From the NCBI GenBank assembly GCA_026004775.1, contig BPJU01000022.1:35719-99718 (forward strand): a stretch of 64,000 bases of DNA, given 5' to 3'. Position numbers and translations under genes: made by a program. Below the pieces are notes generated by a model that saw only the letters and a list, made by a program, of their open reading frames with translations, did not search any database and had not been told where the DNA came from. Every line of letters starts with the position of its first letter. Within the stretch, counting starts at the first letter, position 1. This document shows, piece by piece, positions 46,203 to 56,700 of the stretch. The stretch is from Pirellulaceae bacterium (GTDB lineage Bacteria > Planctomycetota > Planctomycetia > Pirellulales > Pirellulaceae).

Positions 46203-47130
46203 GAACGCACTGCCGATTGTGGAAGCTCCGGGGAGTTGTCGGCCGGATGAGTCGGCCGGCCGTGCTTGGGAACGGCAGCCGAGATTGCCGCCGTGGCTGC
46301 GGCGCGAGATTCCCCGCAGTAACGCGAATCATTTCACGGCAAGGCTCCTTCGCGAGCTGCGTCTGGAAACGGTCTGTGAAAATGCGCGTTGCCCGAACCG
46401 CATGGAGTGCTACGCCCAAAAGACCGCAACGTTTATGATTTTGGGCAATGTCTGTACTCGTCCATGCGGATTTTGCGCCGTGGCCCGCGGCCGGCCGGCG
46501 GCCCCGGAAACCGACGAACCCGAGCGTGTCGCCGAGGCCGCCCTGCGGCTCGGGTTGCAACACGTGGTGATTACCTCGGTCACGCGTGATGATTTGGCCG
46601 ATGGCGGAGCCGAGCATTTTTACCAAACGGTGCTGGCCGTGCGGCGCCGCACCGCCGCGACCGTGGAAGTGCTCACGCCCGACTTTCTTTACAATAAGGC
46701 TGCCCTGCGGCGCGTCATCGAGGCTCGGCCCGAGGTGTTCAATCATAACACCGAAACCGTACCCCGGCTGTATCGGCGCGTGCGAGGGCCGAAGTCCGAT
46801 TACGGCTGGACCCTGGAACTGCTGCGGCTCGTCAAGACCTGGGATCCTCAGATACGTACCAAGAGCGGGCTGATGCTGGGCTTGGGGGAGACGGCCGACG
46901 AGGTGCTCGATGTACTGGCCGATCTTCGCAGCGTGGGATGCGATTACCTGACACTCGGCCAATACTTGCAGCCGGGCCCCGACTATCTGCCCGTGGTACG
47001 CTATGTGCCACCGGAAGAATTCGAGCGGTGGGGCGATCTGGCTCGAGCGCTCGGTTTTCGCAAGGTGGCCAGCGGCCCCTTCGTCCGCAGCAGCTACCAT
47101 GCTCGAGACATGGCCTGTAATGAGCACTAA
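46195..47130 (+). CDS. lipA: Lipoyl synthase
   Basis: Radical SAM enzyme inserting two sulfurs into octanoyl groups on lipoyl domains. The 311-residue protein carries both iron-sulfur motifs: CENARCPNRMEC for the auxiliary cluster and CTRPCGFC for the SAM cluster, plus the C-terminal RSSYHA that ligates the auxiliary cluster. The body has TSVTRDDLADGGAEHF and FNHNTETVPRLY, typical of LipA. Start at 46195, where ATG overlaps the end of the LipB-like gene; a GTG at 46180 is an alternative. Confidence 0.96.
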   Translation: MLENALPIVEAPGSCRPDESAGRAWERQPRLPPWLRREIPRSNANHFTARLLRELRLETVCENARCPNRMECYAQKTATFMILGNVCTRPCGFCAVARGRPAAPETDEPERVAEAALRLGLQHVVITSVTRDDLADGGAEHFYQTVLAVRRRTAATVEVLTPDFLYNKAALRRVIEARPEVFNHNTETVPRLYRRVRGPKSDYGWTLELLRLVKTWDPQIRTKSGLMLGLGETADEVLDVLADLRSVGCDYLTLGQYLQPGPDYLPVVRYVPPEEFERWGDLARALGFRKVASGPFVRSSYHARDMACNEH

Positions 47131-47169
47131 GTAGGCTTAGCTCAGAAAAAAAGTTATGCGAGACACACC

Positions 47170-47961
47170 ATGATCCGACTGGCAGGACACGCGGCATTGG
47201 TGACCGGATCGAGTCAGGGGGTGGGCCGAGCCATTGCGCTGGCTCTGGCTGAAGCCGGAGCCGATGTCGTGGTCCACGGCCTCACCCAAGACGCCCTGGG
47301 CCAACAGACGGTCGAAGAGTGCCGGGCGCGCGGAGTTCAAGCCGCATTGATCGAAGGCGATCTGGCAGGGCCGACCGAACCATGTGTCGATCATGTGTTC
47401 CGCCAGGCGCTCCAGGCAAACCCGAAGATCGACATTCTGGTAAGTAATGCCGGTACGTATCGCGAAGGGCCGTTCCTGGAGATGGATTATGCGACGTTCG
47501 AGTACACGATGCGGCTGAACGTGTTTTCGCATTTTTTCTTGGTACAACGATTCGCCCGCCACTGGGTGGCTCAGCGTGTGCCCGGACGGGTGCTGTTGAT
47601 CGGGTCGATCAACGGGCGGCTTGCCGAGCCGAATCATACGGCCTACGACACGTCCAAAGGGGCGATCGAGGCGATGGTCAAGACGTTGTGTGTGGCGCTG
47701 GCGCCGCTGGGAATCCGCGTCAATGGCCTTGCGCCTGGCTTGTTCGTTACACCGCTGACGGCTCCAGCTTTGGCTGATCCTCGGCTCCGGTCTTGGATGG
47801 AGTTACATACCCCCAACGGGAAGGTGCCGGGACCTGAGGTTTGTGGTGCGGCTGCGGTTTTCTTGGTGAGCGATGCTGCCGATCACATCCATGGGCAGAT
47901 GTTGTTGGTAGACGGCGGTATGAGCGCATGGCAGCAACCGGACCCACCCGCTCATTGGTAG
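47170..47961 (+). CDS. SDR-family oxidoreductase
   Basis: A 263-residue classical short-chain dehydrogenase. The cofactor loop is VTGSSQGVGRAIA, NAG appears in ILVSNAGTYREG, the catalytic Ser lies in LLIGSINGRLAEPN and the YxxxK motif is YDTSKGA. The end, QMLLVDGGMSAW, is typical of the family. It begins 39 bases after lipA and may share its transcript. Substrate not deducible; its direction converges with the second SDR gene. Confidence 0.9.
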   Translation: MIRLAGHAALVTGSSQGVGRAIALALAEAGADVVVHGLTQDALGQQTVEECRARGVQAALIEGDLAGPTEPCVDHVFRQALQANPKIDILVSNAGTYREGPFLEMDYATFEYTMRLNVFSHFFLVQRFARHWVAQRVPGRVLLIGSINGRLAEPNHTAYDTSKGAIEAMVKTLCVALAPLGIRVNGLAPGLFVTPLTAPALADPRLRSWMELHTPNGKVPGPEVCGAAAVFLVSDAADHIHGQMLLVDGGMSAWQQPDPPAHW

Positions 47962-47981
47962 CACCCATGTGCCCTGCATGC

Positions 47982-48024
47982 GGCACGGCCGTCTTGGCCG
48001 TGTGGGTCACCCAAGAGGCTGGTT
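47982..48024 (+). repeat. Dispersed repeat with CACGGCCG hairpin, partial copy
   Basis: GGCACGGCCGTCTTGGCCGT followed by GTGGGTCACCCAAGA.GCTGGTT. The same sequence, with CTCGG in place of CTTGG, occurs at 57985 and 58373. It is a truncated copy of the long repeat in the 58-kb region, located between two converging SDR genes. Confidence 0.75.
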
Positions 48025-48130
48025 AAGAGCGGTGCATAACGCCTGCTGCGCAGCCTAATCTGCCGCGGGATGGAGAATCCACTCCTCACGGGCGAGACGC
48101 CCGTGCCACGTGCCCGCGGGCAATCCCCGC

Positions 48131-48928
48131 TTAGCCGGACGGCGCCGCCGATCCACGAGCCGCCCACCACGGCAAGCTGATCCCACCGTCGACAAGCAGC
48201 GTCGCGCCGGTCATATACTCGTGCCGCGGATCACACAAGAAGAGGATCGCCTCAGCGATTTCTTCCGGCTTGCCTAACCGGCCCAGCGGAATGTGTTGCC
48301 CGGCCCGCTGGATGGTCTCCTCGCTGGCGAACTTGCGTTCGCCCGGGGTATCGATCCAGCCCGGCTGAATAATGTTCACTCGGATCCGGAACGGAGCCAA
48401 CTCGATGGCCGCCGTTTTGCCCATGTGTTCGATGGCGGCCTTCGACATGTTGTAGGCCATGGCTCGAGGAGCCGGGATGAACGCGTGTGGGGAGCTTACC
48501 AATACGATGACACCTTGCGTCTTATCGGCGATCATCTGGCGGGCGGCGGCCCGCAGCAGGTAGAAAGCACCCCACATCGTAACATCCACCGTGCGGCGAA
48601 AACCTTCCAGGTCGGCTTTATAAAATGGTTCGCGATCGCTGTAGGCCGCATTACTGACGGCAATGTCCACCTTGCCGAATTCCCGTACCGCCGTTTCCAC
48701 CAGGTTTTCGACATCCAGGCGGTTGGCCACGTCGCCTCGGACTTTGACGGCTCGCGAACCCAAATCACGGATGGCACGCACCACTTCTTCGGCTTCAGCT
48801 TCATGCGAGCGATAATTCACCACGACGCTCGCTCCTGCTCGCCCCAATGCCACAGCCGTAGCTCGCCCAATGCCCAGGCTGGCTCCCGTGACGACTGCCA
48901 CCCGACCCTTCAAATCGACCGAGGACAT
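48131..48928 (-). CDS. SDR-family oxidoreductase
   Basis: A 265-residue classical SDR. Cofactor motif VTGASLGIGRATAVALGRAG, NAA in AVSNAAYSDRE, catalytic Ser in VLVSSPHAF, YNMSK as the YxxxK motif, then IRVNIIQPGWIDTPGE and GATLLVDGGIS. It resembles glucose-1-dehydrogenase or 3-oxoacyl reductase types. Start at 48928 with GGGAGG upstream; an in-frame start at 48973 is less likely. It faces the other SDR gene tail to tail. Confidence 0.9.
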   Translation of the reverse strand: MSSVDLKGRVAVVTGASLGIGRATAVALGRAGASVVVNYRSHEAEAEEVVRAIRDLGSRAVKVRGDVANRLDVENLVETAVREFGKVDIAVSNAAYSDREPFYKADLEGFRRTVDVTMWGAFYLLRAAARQMIADKTQGVIVLVSSPHAFIPAPRAMAYNMSKAAIEHMGKTAAIELAPFRIRVNIIQPGWIDTPGERKFASEETIQRAGQHIPLGRLGKPEEIAEAILFLCDPRHEYMTGATLLVDGGISLPWWAARGSAAPSG

Positions 48929-49203
48929 GGTTGCTGATTCCTCCCAAAGACGCCCCGCCGGTAAAGCCTTCAAAAAATTACCACGGGACCGAAAACTCGG
49001 CTAGTGGCGAGCCGGAGACGCGAAAATCGATTCTAAAGGTTTTTCATCGCGCTTTTCCGGCTCGCGATGCAAAGTGTGACCAGCGTGTAAACTTGCAGAA
49101 TTCGAGCACGCGGGTAAGGCTCGAACGTCGGGGCGCCAGGTTCCCTTGAATCTACGCGGACACAGGTTTTGGGCACGCTTACGGGACAAGCGTGGGTTTT
49201 AGC

Positions 49204-50547
49204 TCAGGACGCTGCCATGGCAGCCGCAAGCGCTTCGTCCCAGTTGCTTAACCGACCGTCCTCGACGATGGCCACTTTCTCGCTCTGCGCCGCTTCAGCG
49301 GCAGCCACGGTGACCTTCTCGCCAGCCACGACCGGAACGACGGTCCGGCCGCTGCGAGCCAGAAGTCGGCTGCGTCGGACCGCACGCCCGATGTCGTCCC
49401 GGTCGACGACCGAAGAGACCTCCACAGCAAGCCACACCTCTGCCGCGTCCGGCCGGTCCCGCAGTTTTCCCGCAATAACGACGTCGGTAAGCAACGTGTC
49501 GCGCAGCTCCTCGGGCGAAAGGCGATCCCCCAATGCATCTTCAAGCGCGAGGTTGTCCAGTGCCCGAGCCCTACGCACCACCTGCCCAAAATAAGCACCA
49601 GCCCGTTCGCGGTAGCGTCTCTCCAGAGACTCGCCAGCCAAGGCGCCCGTCCGGTCTGCCAGTCGGTCCACACGCTGGACCAGCGCAGCCAAATTCTGTT
49701 CCGTCTGCCGTTGCGCTTCGGCCAGTCGATCGACCCGCGCGGTTAACGTGTCGACGCGTTCGGTAAGCAGATCCACCCGTACGGTCAAGGCATACAGGCG
49801 TTCGGTAAGCTGATCGACCCGGGCGGTCAACGCGGCCAGGTGCCCGGCAATCTCATCGACCCGTTCGGTCAACACGTCGACGCGTTCGGTAAGCTGATCG
49901 ACCCGGGCGGTCAACGCGGCCAGGTGCCCGGCAATCTCATCGACCCGTTCGGTCAAGGCGTCGACGCGTTCGGTAAGCTGATCGACCCGGGCGGTCAACG
50001 TGGCCAGGTGCCCGGCAATCTCATCGACCCGTTCGGTCAAGGCGTCGACGCGTTCGGTAAGCTGATCGACCCGGGCGGTCAACGTGTCCAGGCGTTCGGT
50101 AAGCTGATCGACCCGGGCGGTCAACGTGTCCAGGCGTTCGGTAAGCTGATCGACCCGGGCGGTCAACGCGGCCAGGTGCTCGGTAATCTCTTCGACCCGT
50201 TGGGTAAGCTGATCGACCCGGGTGGTCAACGTGGCCAAGTGCTCGGTAATCTCTTCGACCCGTTGGGTAAGCCGATCGACCCGTTCGGTCAACGCGGCCA
50301 GGTAATCGGCAATCTGTTCGACCCGTTGGGTCAGCACGGCCAAGCGCTCCTCGGTTTGCCGCTGAGCGGCCGCCAGTTCAGCCAAGCGCTCTTCGGTTCG
50401 ACGCTGTGCCGCAGCCAGACCCGCGACTTCCGATGCCAGACTTTCCAGCACCGGGTCGCGAAGCAGGTCCCGAAGTTCCCGCCGCACGGCTGGGTCGTCG
50501 TGTAGGCGATTGAGCAATTCCCGAATCTCAGCGTCGGTAAACGGCAT
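49204..50547 (-). CDS. Long coiled-coil protein with C-terminal nuclease-like domain
   Basis: A 447-residue protein. Residues about 1-70 are helical with repeated AAAQRQTEERLA; residues about 70-290 are nearly perfect heptads built from LTARVDQLTERVD-type units, many as 28-residue (84-base) and 14-residue repeats; residues about 300-447 form a globular domain (LSPEELRDTLLTDVVIAG, AEVWLAVEVSSVVDRDDIGRA, GRTVVPVVAGEKV). That end resembles PD-(D/E)xK-type domains found behind coiled coils in cyanobacteria and others, but the usual ExK is EVS here, so nuclease activity is uncertain. No signal peptide. Stands alone. Confidence 0.85.
   Translation of the reverse strand: MPFTDAEIRELLNRLHDDPAVRRELRDLLRDPVLESLASEVAGLAAAQRRTEERLAELAAAQRQTEERLAVLTQRVEQIADYLAALTERVDRLTQRVEEITEHLATLTTRVDQLTQRVEEITEHLAALTARVDQLTERLDTLTARVDQLTERLDTLTARVDQLTERVDALTERVDEIAGHLATLTARVDQLTERVDALTERVDEIAGHLAALTARVDQLTERVDVLTERVDEIAGHLAALTARVDQLTERLYALTVRVDLLTERVDTLTARVDRLAEAQRQTEQNLAALVQRVDRLADRTGALAGESLERRYRERAGAYFGQVVRRARALDNLALEDALGDRLSPEELRDTLLTDVVIAGKLRDRPDAAEVWLAVEVSSVVDRDDIGRAVRRSRLLARSGRTVVPVVAGEKVTVAAAEAAQSEKVAIVEDGRLSNWDEALAAAMAAS
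49790..50330 (-). repeat. Intragenic 84-base and 42-base tandem repeats
   Basis: Within the coiled-coil gene, an 84-base unit (containing TCGACGCGTTCGGTAAGCTG and a CGGCAATCTCATCGACCCG block) recurs about three times between 49800 and 50060, followed by 42-base units around 50060-50160 and diverged copies to 50330. The copies are nearly identical at DNA level. Confidence 0.85.
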
Positions 50548-51979
50548 GAACGCAGTCCTAATTATTGAAGGACGGGAAACTCAGTCGTTCGCTCGATCCC
50601 ATGCGGGCGAGCCCCCTGGCGTCGGTCGTCGAACCATGGCAACTCACGGGAGTCTTTTCCTTCCGGAAAAGTTCGGCCACACTTACCTATGTGGTCGGCT
50701 CTTTAACACGTGCAACCGAACGGCACCCCCAACCGGGACTCCGAGGGATCCTGCCATTTGCCAGGAATACTTCCACCGGAGCCTGACTTGGGCGGTTGTC
50801 CCCGCAATCTGGCCACAGCCCATCGGGCCACTCTGTAAGAAGTTTCGCGGCCCGGGTAGCGCGCGTCAATCGCTGTGGCGCAATGCTGAGGAGGGCGGAG
50901 GGCCCCGGAGCTCGGGCGGTTTTCGGCGGCTTTTTATTGCGGGAGCACTAGACCTTCTGGATCAGGTAGTTACAATTGGAAAGCGCAAGTGGCAAGGGAG
51001 CTTGCCGCGGGGAGCAAACGGGGTGTGATCCGCGCGAGGCGCTGGAAGGCCAGGCGTTTGCATGCCGGGCGGCGGGAGATGTGTTTGGCTAAGCACTTTG
51101 CCCGGCGGCGGTTGCGAATGATGGTCTTCAGCGCGTCGTTATCCGTCCCAAGCAAGGCCTGCCTGTGATGAGGGCGAGGAGCCTTTGGTTTTTGGGGAGT
51201 GGCTGCCGGATGCAATGACCCTGGGGGTGGGGCAACTGTCCAGCCGGGGCAAGCAGCGCATGACTCGACCGGCTCTCGCACGTACGGCGCGCGACGCGCA
51301 AGGCAGCGTCATGATTTGCCACCTCGCTCCATAAAAACATAGGGAGACAGGGTGCACGATTCGGCACTGCGCGCAGCGGTACTTAGCCGAACATGAGCTG
51401 TTAAAGAGTGCGGTCGGCGCCGCGGGGAGAGAGAGTCACTCGCGATGGTGCGAAAGTTTTCCCAGACCGCTGGGACCACCAAGGTGTCTCAGTTTGCCGA
51501 GCGGGTATTTCTTTCCAAATGGCGCCGAGGGGCTGTCTGCGCGCGGCGAGGTGGTAGAATTGCTTGGCCCACAAACGACGGCGGGTATCGCGGGTCGCCT
51601 CGCTTGCCACGGTCCGGCGTTCGGCTCGCATCCCAGCACCAAGTCGGCACGGGGAGTGGGTCTCGATTGAGATTGTGGAGCGCCTTGACGGGCTACTTTC
51701 GTTGGACAGCGCCATTTTGGGAAATGGGCAAAATGGCTCATATCCAATTCACGGCTTACGCCGAGCAAGCCTTGCGCAGCTTGTCAGAATGTCGCTGTCC
51801 CATTAGGCAATGGTCCTGGGGCCGGACAGGGGGCTGGGTGCGGGCGATGTTGCCCATGGATGGCCGTGGATCCAACCAGCGTCGCGTTTGGTGGAGCCGT
51901 TTTCGGCCTATGCGGCCCGGTACCAGAGGCGGGCCGGATATGGCTGCGATGGTCAGGAGTTGAGGGACAGGGTTTCTTG
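50548..51979. other. 1.4-kb upstream region of rpoD, no gene supported
   Basis: A large gap between the coiled-coil gene and rpoD, which diverge. Open frames up to 172 codons exist but have arginine/tryptophan-rich composition and no motifs. I looked for tmRNA, RNase P RNA, SRP RNA and 6S-like signatures and found none. A possible -10 box (TAGAAT at 51555-51560 with CTGTCT 16 bases upstream) could start a 410-base rpoD leader. The region may hold an unrecognised RNA. Confidence 0.45.
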
Positions 51980-53569
51980 GTGAGGAGCGCTAAGTTGTTC
52001 GACGCACTTCTTGACGAATTCGAAGACGAAGCGACTGCCCCAGAGGACGAAGACGAAGCCTTTGCGAAAATGGTCGTCGATGAGGTGGAGGAGTCCGAGC
52101 TGGAGGATGACGACGCCGAGGAGGGCGAGCAGGGCGAGGCGGAAGACGAGTCGTCTGGGGAGGAAGACGAGCTGTCGCTGTCGGCTGAGGAGACCGAGTC
52201 CTGGTCGGATGACCCGGTACGGATGTACCTGACGCAAATGGGCTCGATCCCCCTGCTGACTCGCCAAGAAGAGATCCGTCTGGCCAAGAAGATCGAGGTG
52301 ACTCGCCGGCGCTTCCGCGCCAAACTGCTCGAATGCGATTACGTCATCCAGATGGCGTTCAAGATCCTGAAGCGAGTGCATGCCGGTGAGTTACCTTTCG
52401 ATCGGACGGTGCAGGTGAGCGTCACCGATCGCCTGGAAAAGGACCAGATCCAAGGGCGGTTGCCGCACAACCTGCGGACGCTGGAAGTGTTGCTGAAGCG
52501 CAATCGCCACGATTACTGTGTGGCGCTCAGCAAGTCCCAGAGCAAGGCGGCTCGCCGCCAGGCCTGGCAGCGTCTGTCGCGTCGTCGCCGCCGCTGTGTG
52601 CGTCTGGTCGAAGAGTTGGGTTTGCGCACCCAACGGCTGGAAGCCATGATCAGCACTTTGGAAGAATTCAGCCGGCGGGTCGACGAGCTTCAGCAGAAGA
52701 TCCGCGAGCACAAGCGGCAGCGCCGGCCGGTGGCGGAACGCAAAGAGTGGCTGGCCGAATATCGGACCATCCTCATGGCCACTCAAGAGACCCCGACCAG
52801 TCTGCGCAACCGAGTGGCCTACCTCAAACAGGTACACGCTGAATACCAGCAGGCCAAGCGGGCTTTGTCGGAAGGCAACCTGCGGCTGGTGGTTTCGATC
52901 GCCAAGAAGTACCGCAACCGCGGTCTGAGCTTTTTGGATTTGATCCAGGAGGGCAACGCCGGGTTGATGCGGGCGGTTGACAAGTTTGAATATCGCCGCG
53001 GCTTCAAGTTCTGCACCTACGCCACGTGGTGGATCCGTCAGGCGATCACGCGTGCGGTGGCGGATCAGAGCCGCACGATCCGTATCCCCGTGCACATGGT
53101 CGAGACGATGTCGCGCGTGCGGAATGTGGCTCGGCAGCTCGTGCAGGAACTGGGACGCGAGCCGACCTTGGAAGAAACGGCTCGGCGAGCCAACACGACG
53201 GTCGAGGAAGCGCGGCGGGTGCTGGCCATGAGCCGCTATCCGATCAGCCTGGACCGGCCGGTGGGCAACAGCGAAGACAGCCATTTCGGCGACCTGCTGC
53301 CCGACCAGTCGGCCGAAAGTCCGGCCACCGGAGCCTCGCAAGAAATGCTCCGCGCTCGTATCCACCGCGTGCTGAAGACCTTGAGTTACCGCGAGCGCGA
53401 GATCATCAAGTTGCGTTACGGATTGGGCGACGGCTATAGCTATACGCTGGAGGAAGTCGGTCACATCTTCAAGGTCACTCGCGAACGGATCCGCCAGATC
53501 GAAGCCAAAGCTGTCCGCAAGCTCCAGCAACCCAGCCGCAGTCAGGAACTGGTCGGGTTCCTGGACTAA
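51980..53569 (+). CDS. rpoD: Primary RNA polymerase sigma factor RpoD
   Basis: Housekeeping sigma-70. The 529-residue protein starts with a short N-terminus and a very acidic tract (residues about 12-70), then region 1.2 ([30 protein letters not shown]), a charged helical non-conserved region (about 110-290), region 2 ([36 protein letters not shown]), region 3 and region 4 with [14 protein letters not shown] and the helix-turn-helix [18 protein letters not shown] chose the GTG at 51980 (AGGG seven bases upstream) because the in-frame sequence back to ATG 51860 is unlike the family. A strong terminator follows at 53665. Confidence 0.93.
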   Translation: MRSAKLFDALLDEFEDEATAPEDEDEAFAKMVVDEVEESELEDDDAEEGEQGEAEDESSGEEDELSLSAEETESWSDDPVRMYLTQMGSIPLLTRQEEIRLAKKIEVTRRRFRAKLLECDYVIQMAFKILKRVHAGELPFDRTVQVSVTDRLEKDQIQGRLPHNLRTLEVLLKRNRHDYCVALSKSQSKAARRQAWQRLSRRRRRCVRLVEELGLRTQRLEAMISTLEEFSRRVDELQQKIREHKRQRRPVAERKEWLAEYRTILMATQETPTSLRNRVAYLKQVHAEYQQAKRALSEGNLRLVVSIAKKYRNRGLSFLDLIQEGNAGLMRAVDKFEYRRGFKFCTYATWWIRQAITRAVADQSRTIRIPVHMVETMSRVRNVARQLVQELGREPTLEETARRANTTVEEARRVLAMSRYPISLDRPVGNSEDSHFGDLLPDQSAESPATGASQEMLRARIHRVLKTLSYREREIIKLRYGLGDGYSYTLEEVGHIFKVTRERIRQIEAKAVRKLQQPSRSQELVGFLD

Positions 53570-53664
53570 AAACCGCCCGAAAACCGGCTGGTGCCCTTGC
53601 CCAGATCGGTCCGACGGCGGTGTGCGGATAGGCACGAAAAATCAGCGCCTTTAGCGCGGAAGGA

Positions 53665-53697
53665 CGCGCCGGCCGCGTGGGCCGGCGCGTTTTCTTT
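53665..53697 (+). terminator. Rho-independent terminator of rpoD
   Basis: CGCGCCGGCC at 53665-53674 pairs perfectly with GGCCGGCGCG at 53680-53689 across a five-base loop, followed by TTTTCTTT. Ten G/C-only pairs and a U-rich tail make this the clearest terminator in the window, 96 bases after the rpoD stop. Confidence 0.92.
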
Positions 53698-53721
53698 GCG
53701 CCCCGGACAGCCGCCTGCCCA

Positions 53722-53750
53722 TTTTTCGCGGCCATCAGGACCGTTATTAT
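53722..53750 (+). promoter_or_regulatory. Weak promoter candidate for glnE
   Basis: TATTAT at 53745-53750 is a good -10 box located after the rpoD terminator and 39 bases before the glnE start; the -35 position (TTTTTC at 17 bases) is poor. Confidence 0.25.
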
Positions 53751-53788
53751 GATGAAAAACCTCCGTGGGCGAAGCTCGATCGGTGTCG

Positions 53789-56700
53789 ATGATGAATCAG
53801 GTGCGGATGGCCGAGCTATTGGCGTCGGCCGAAGTGGCTCAACCCTGGTTGCGCTCGTGCGGTTTGGCCGATGCGGGACGCGGTTTCCATAACCTCGTTT
53901 CCATCGCCCAGTTGGGGATCCCGCTGGATTTGATGGCGGTGCTGGCGGCCCAGTGCCAGCGGCACCTGCCTCATTTGAGCGACCCGGACATGGCGCTGAA
54001 TAACCTGGAGCGCTTTTTCCGCGCCACACGCTCGCCGTTGGCCCTGGCTGCTCTGTTCGAACGCGACGAGGAAGCCCTGCCGACGCTGCTCCAGATTTTT
54101 TCCAGCAGCCAATATCTGAGCGATCTGTTGGTGACCGATCCGGAAGCGTACGATTTGCTGCGTATGACTGAGGGCCAGCCGGTATCGCGGCAGGCGCTGG
54201 TGGACGAGATCTGTGCCGAAGTGGCCAGTGCTCGAGATGACCAGTACGTGATGACTTCCCTGCGGCGGTACAAGCGGCGTGAGACGTTGCGGATCGCGTA
54301 TGGTGATATTATTCGCCGCCAGCCCATCGAGATCGTCACCCAGCAGATCGCCTGGCTGGCCGATGCCCTGTGTGAAGCCGCCGTCATGTGGGCTCGCAAA
54401 GTAATGGAGCAGAAGCGGGGCGTCCCGCGGCGTGCCGACGGGCGGCGGGCTCGTTTCGTCGTGCTGGGATTGGGCAAACTGGGCGGTGTTGAGCTCAACT
54501 ATTCCAGCGACATCGACTTGGTTTTTTTGAGCGACGGGGACGGCCAGACCGATGCCGCCCGCCCGATGGCGAACAGCGAGTATTTCGAGCGGTTGGCGCG
54601 CCACGTCGTGAAACTCCTTACCGAACCGACCGATCTGGGGATCGCCTATCGAGTCGATCTGCGGCTGCGTCCGGAGGGCAACCAGGGTCCGATGGTGGTC
54701 GGCCTGGATGCCGCCTTGCGCTACTACGATACGGTAGGCCGCACATGGGAACGCCAGGCCTTCGTCAAGGCCCGCCCCGTGGCCGGTGATCTTGAGCTGG
54801 GCCATGAATTCCTGGAAAAACTCGAACCGTGGATCTACCGCCGCTACCTGAGTCGCGCCGATATCACGGGCATCAAAGCTTTGAAGCGGCGTATCGAGCA
54901 ACGGGCGATCCGAGCCGGGACGGACCACCGGAACATCAAGACAGGCCACGGCGGTATCCGCGACATCGAGTTCGTCATCCAATTCCTGCAACTTCTCAAC
55001 GGCGGCGACCTGCCCGAAATCCGCACCGGCAACACGCTCCAGGCGATTCGCCAACTGGAACGGGCTGGCTGTTTGACCCACCAAGAAAGCAGTCTGTTGG
55101 CCGAAAACTACCAGTTCCTCCGCACGGTCGAACATCGCCTGCAGATCATGTACGACCTTCAGACCCATACGCTGCCGGCCGACGAGACCGAACTGCGGCG
55201 CCTGGCGATCCGACTGGGCTATTCGGACCGTACTGCGCCCGGTGCGCTGGCCGCTTTCCAGGCCGACCTTCAGGAAAAAACGGAAGTCAATCGGCGCATC
55301 TTGGACCACCTGTTGCACGACGCCTTTCCGGATGCGGAGCAAGCCGCGCCGGAGACGGATCTGGTCTTGGATCCCAGCCCGCCTGAAGAGATGATTCGCC
55401 AGACACTGGCTCCTTATGGTTTCCAGGACGTGATGGCCGCGTATCGGCTGTTGATGGATTTGGCCAGCGAGCCGATACGTTTTTTGTCGACCCGGCGCTG
55501 CCGGCATTTCCTGGCGTCGATAGCTCCCAGGCTATTAGCCGCCATCGCCGCCACGCCTGACCCGGACTATACGCTGTTGAACCTGGCCAAAGTCAGCGAC
55601 TCGGTCGGCGGCAAAGGAATCCTGTGGGAGCTTTTCAGCTTCAATCCCGCCACGCTCCAGCTCTACGTGCGGCTGTGCGCCAGCGCCCCCTATCTGTCGG
55701 GCATCCTGGTGAGCAATCCGGGCATGATCGACGAACTGATGGACTCCCTGGTGTTGCAAAAGCTACCCACCATGGAGTTCCTCGCCGAATCGCTGGCAGA
55801 GTTGTTGCGCAATGCTGAGGATCCGGATCCTATATTGCACAGTTTTCGCGATACGTATCATTTGAGAGTCGGCGTGCGCGATGTTTTGGGCAAAGATGAT
55901 ATTCGTGACACTCATCGAGCATTGTCCGACATCGCTGAAGTAATTATTACCCAGGTCGCCGAACGCGAATATCAGCGCCTGGTGGCGCGTTACGGGGAAC
56001 CAACTTTGGAGAATGAAGATCGGCCCTGCGAGTTTATCATCCTGGGAATGGGGAAGTTGGGAGGTCGCGAGCCAAACTACCACAGTGATGTGGATGTGAT
56101 ATTTTTGTATGAAGGGGACGGGGAGACTCGGCATTTTCGCTCGCTGCGCCGGCTGGCGGAAACAACGACCAACCAGCACTTCTTCAGCCAGTTGGGCCAG
56201 CGGATCATTCGTGTGATCACCCATTTGGGTCCTTATGGGCGGCTGTACGACATGGACGTGCGGTTGCGCCCCACGGGGCGAAGCGGAGCTCTGGCGGTGT
56301 CACTGGCCGAACTGGAACGGTATTTCCAGTCAGGCAGCGGTCAGTTGTGGGAACGCCAGGCGCTTTGCAAAGCGCGCCCCATTTACGGTTCTCCGGTAGT
56401 ACAGAAACAGACGATGCAGGTTGTCTATCGGGCGATCGTGGGAAAAGGCTGGGAACCGCAATTTGCCGAAGAAATCCGCCGCATGCGCTACCGCCTTCAG
56501 GAGTCGGCCAATCCGACCAATCTGAAGCGGGCCCCCGGTGGCACCGTCGATGTCGAATTTGCCGTACAGATGCTGCAACTGAAGTATGCAGCCGCGTCCC
56601 CCGAAGTACTGGTGCCGGGGACGCTGGAAGCGATCGCAGCCTTGGAACAAGTCGGCTACCTGCCGCCGGACGAGGCACAGTATCTGACCAACTCCTACCG

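Noticed and set aside
49790..50330. CRISPR-like regular repeats
   Set aside because: Repeats are contiguous in-frame heptad units in a coding gene with no unique spacers. The same holds for the 18-base repeats at 42841-42912.
49840..50505. 221-codon plus-strand frame with Gly/Asp/Gln repeats
   Set aside because: It is the reverse reading of the coiled-coil gene repeats; the minus strand gives a coherent coiled coil plus a globular domain.
50548..51979. tmRNA, RNase P RNA, SRP RNA or 6S RNA upstream of rpoD
   Set aside because: None of the conserved sequence cores of these RNAs could be found.
53816..55507. 563-codon minus-strand frame opposite glnE
   Set aside because: Antisense shadow of the duplicated adenylyltransferase domains.
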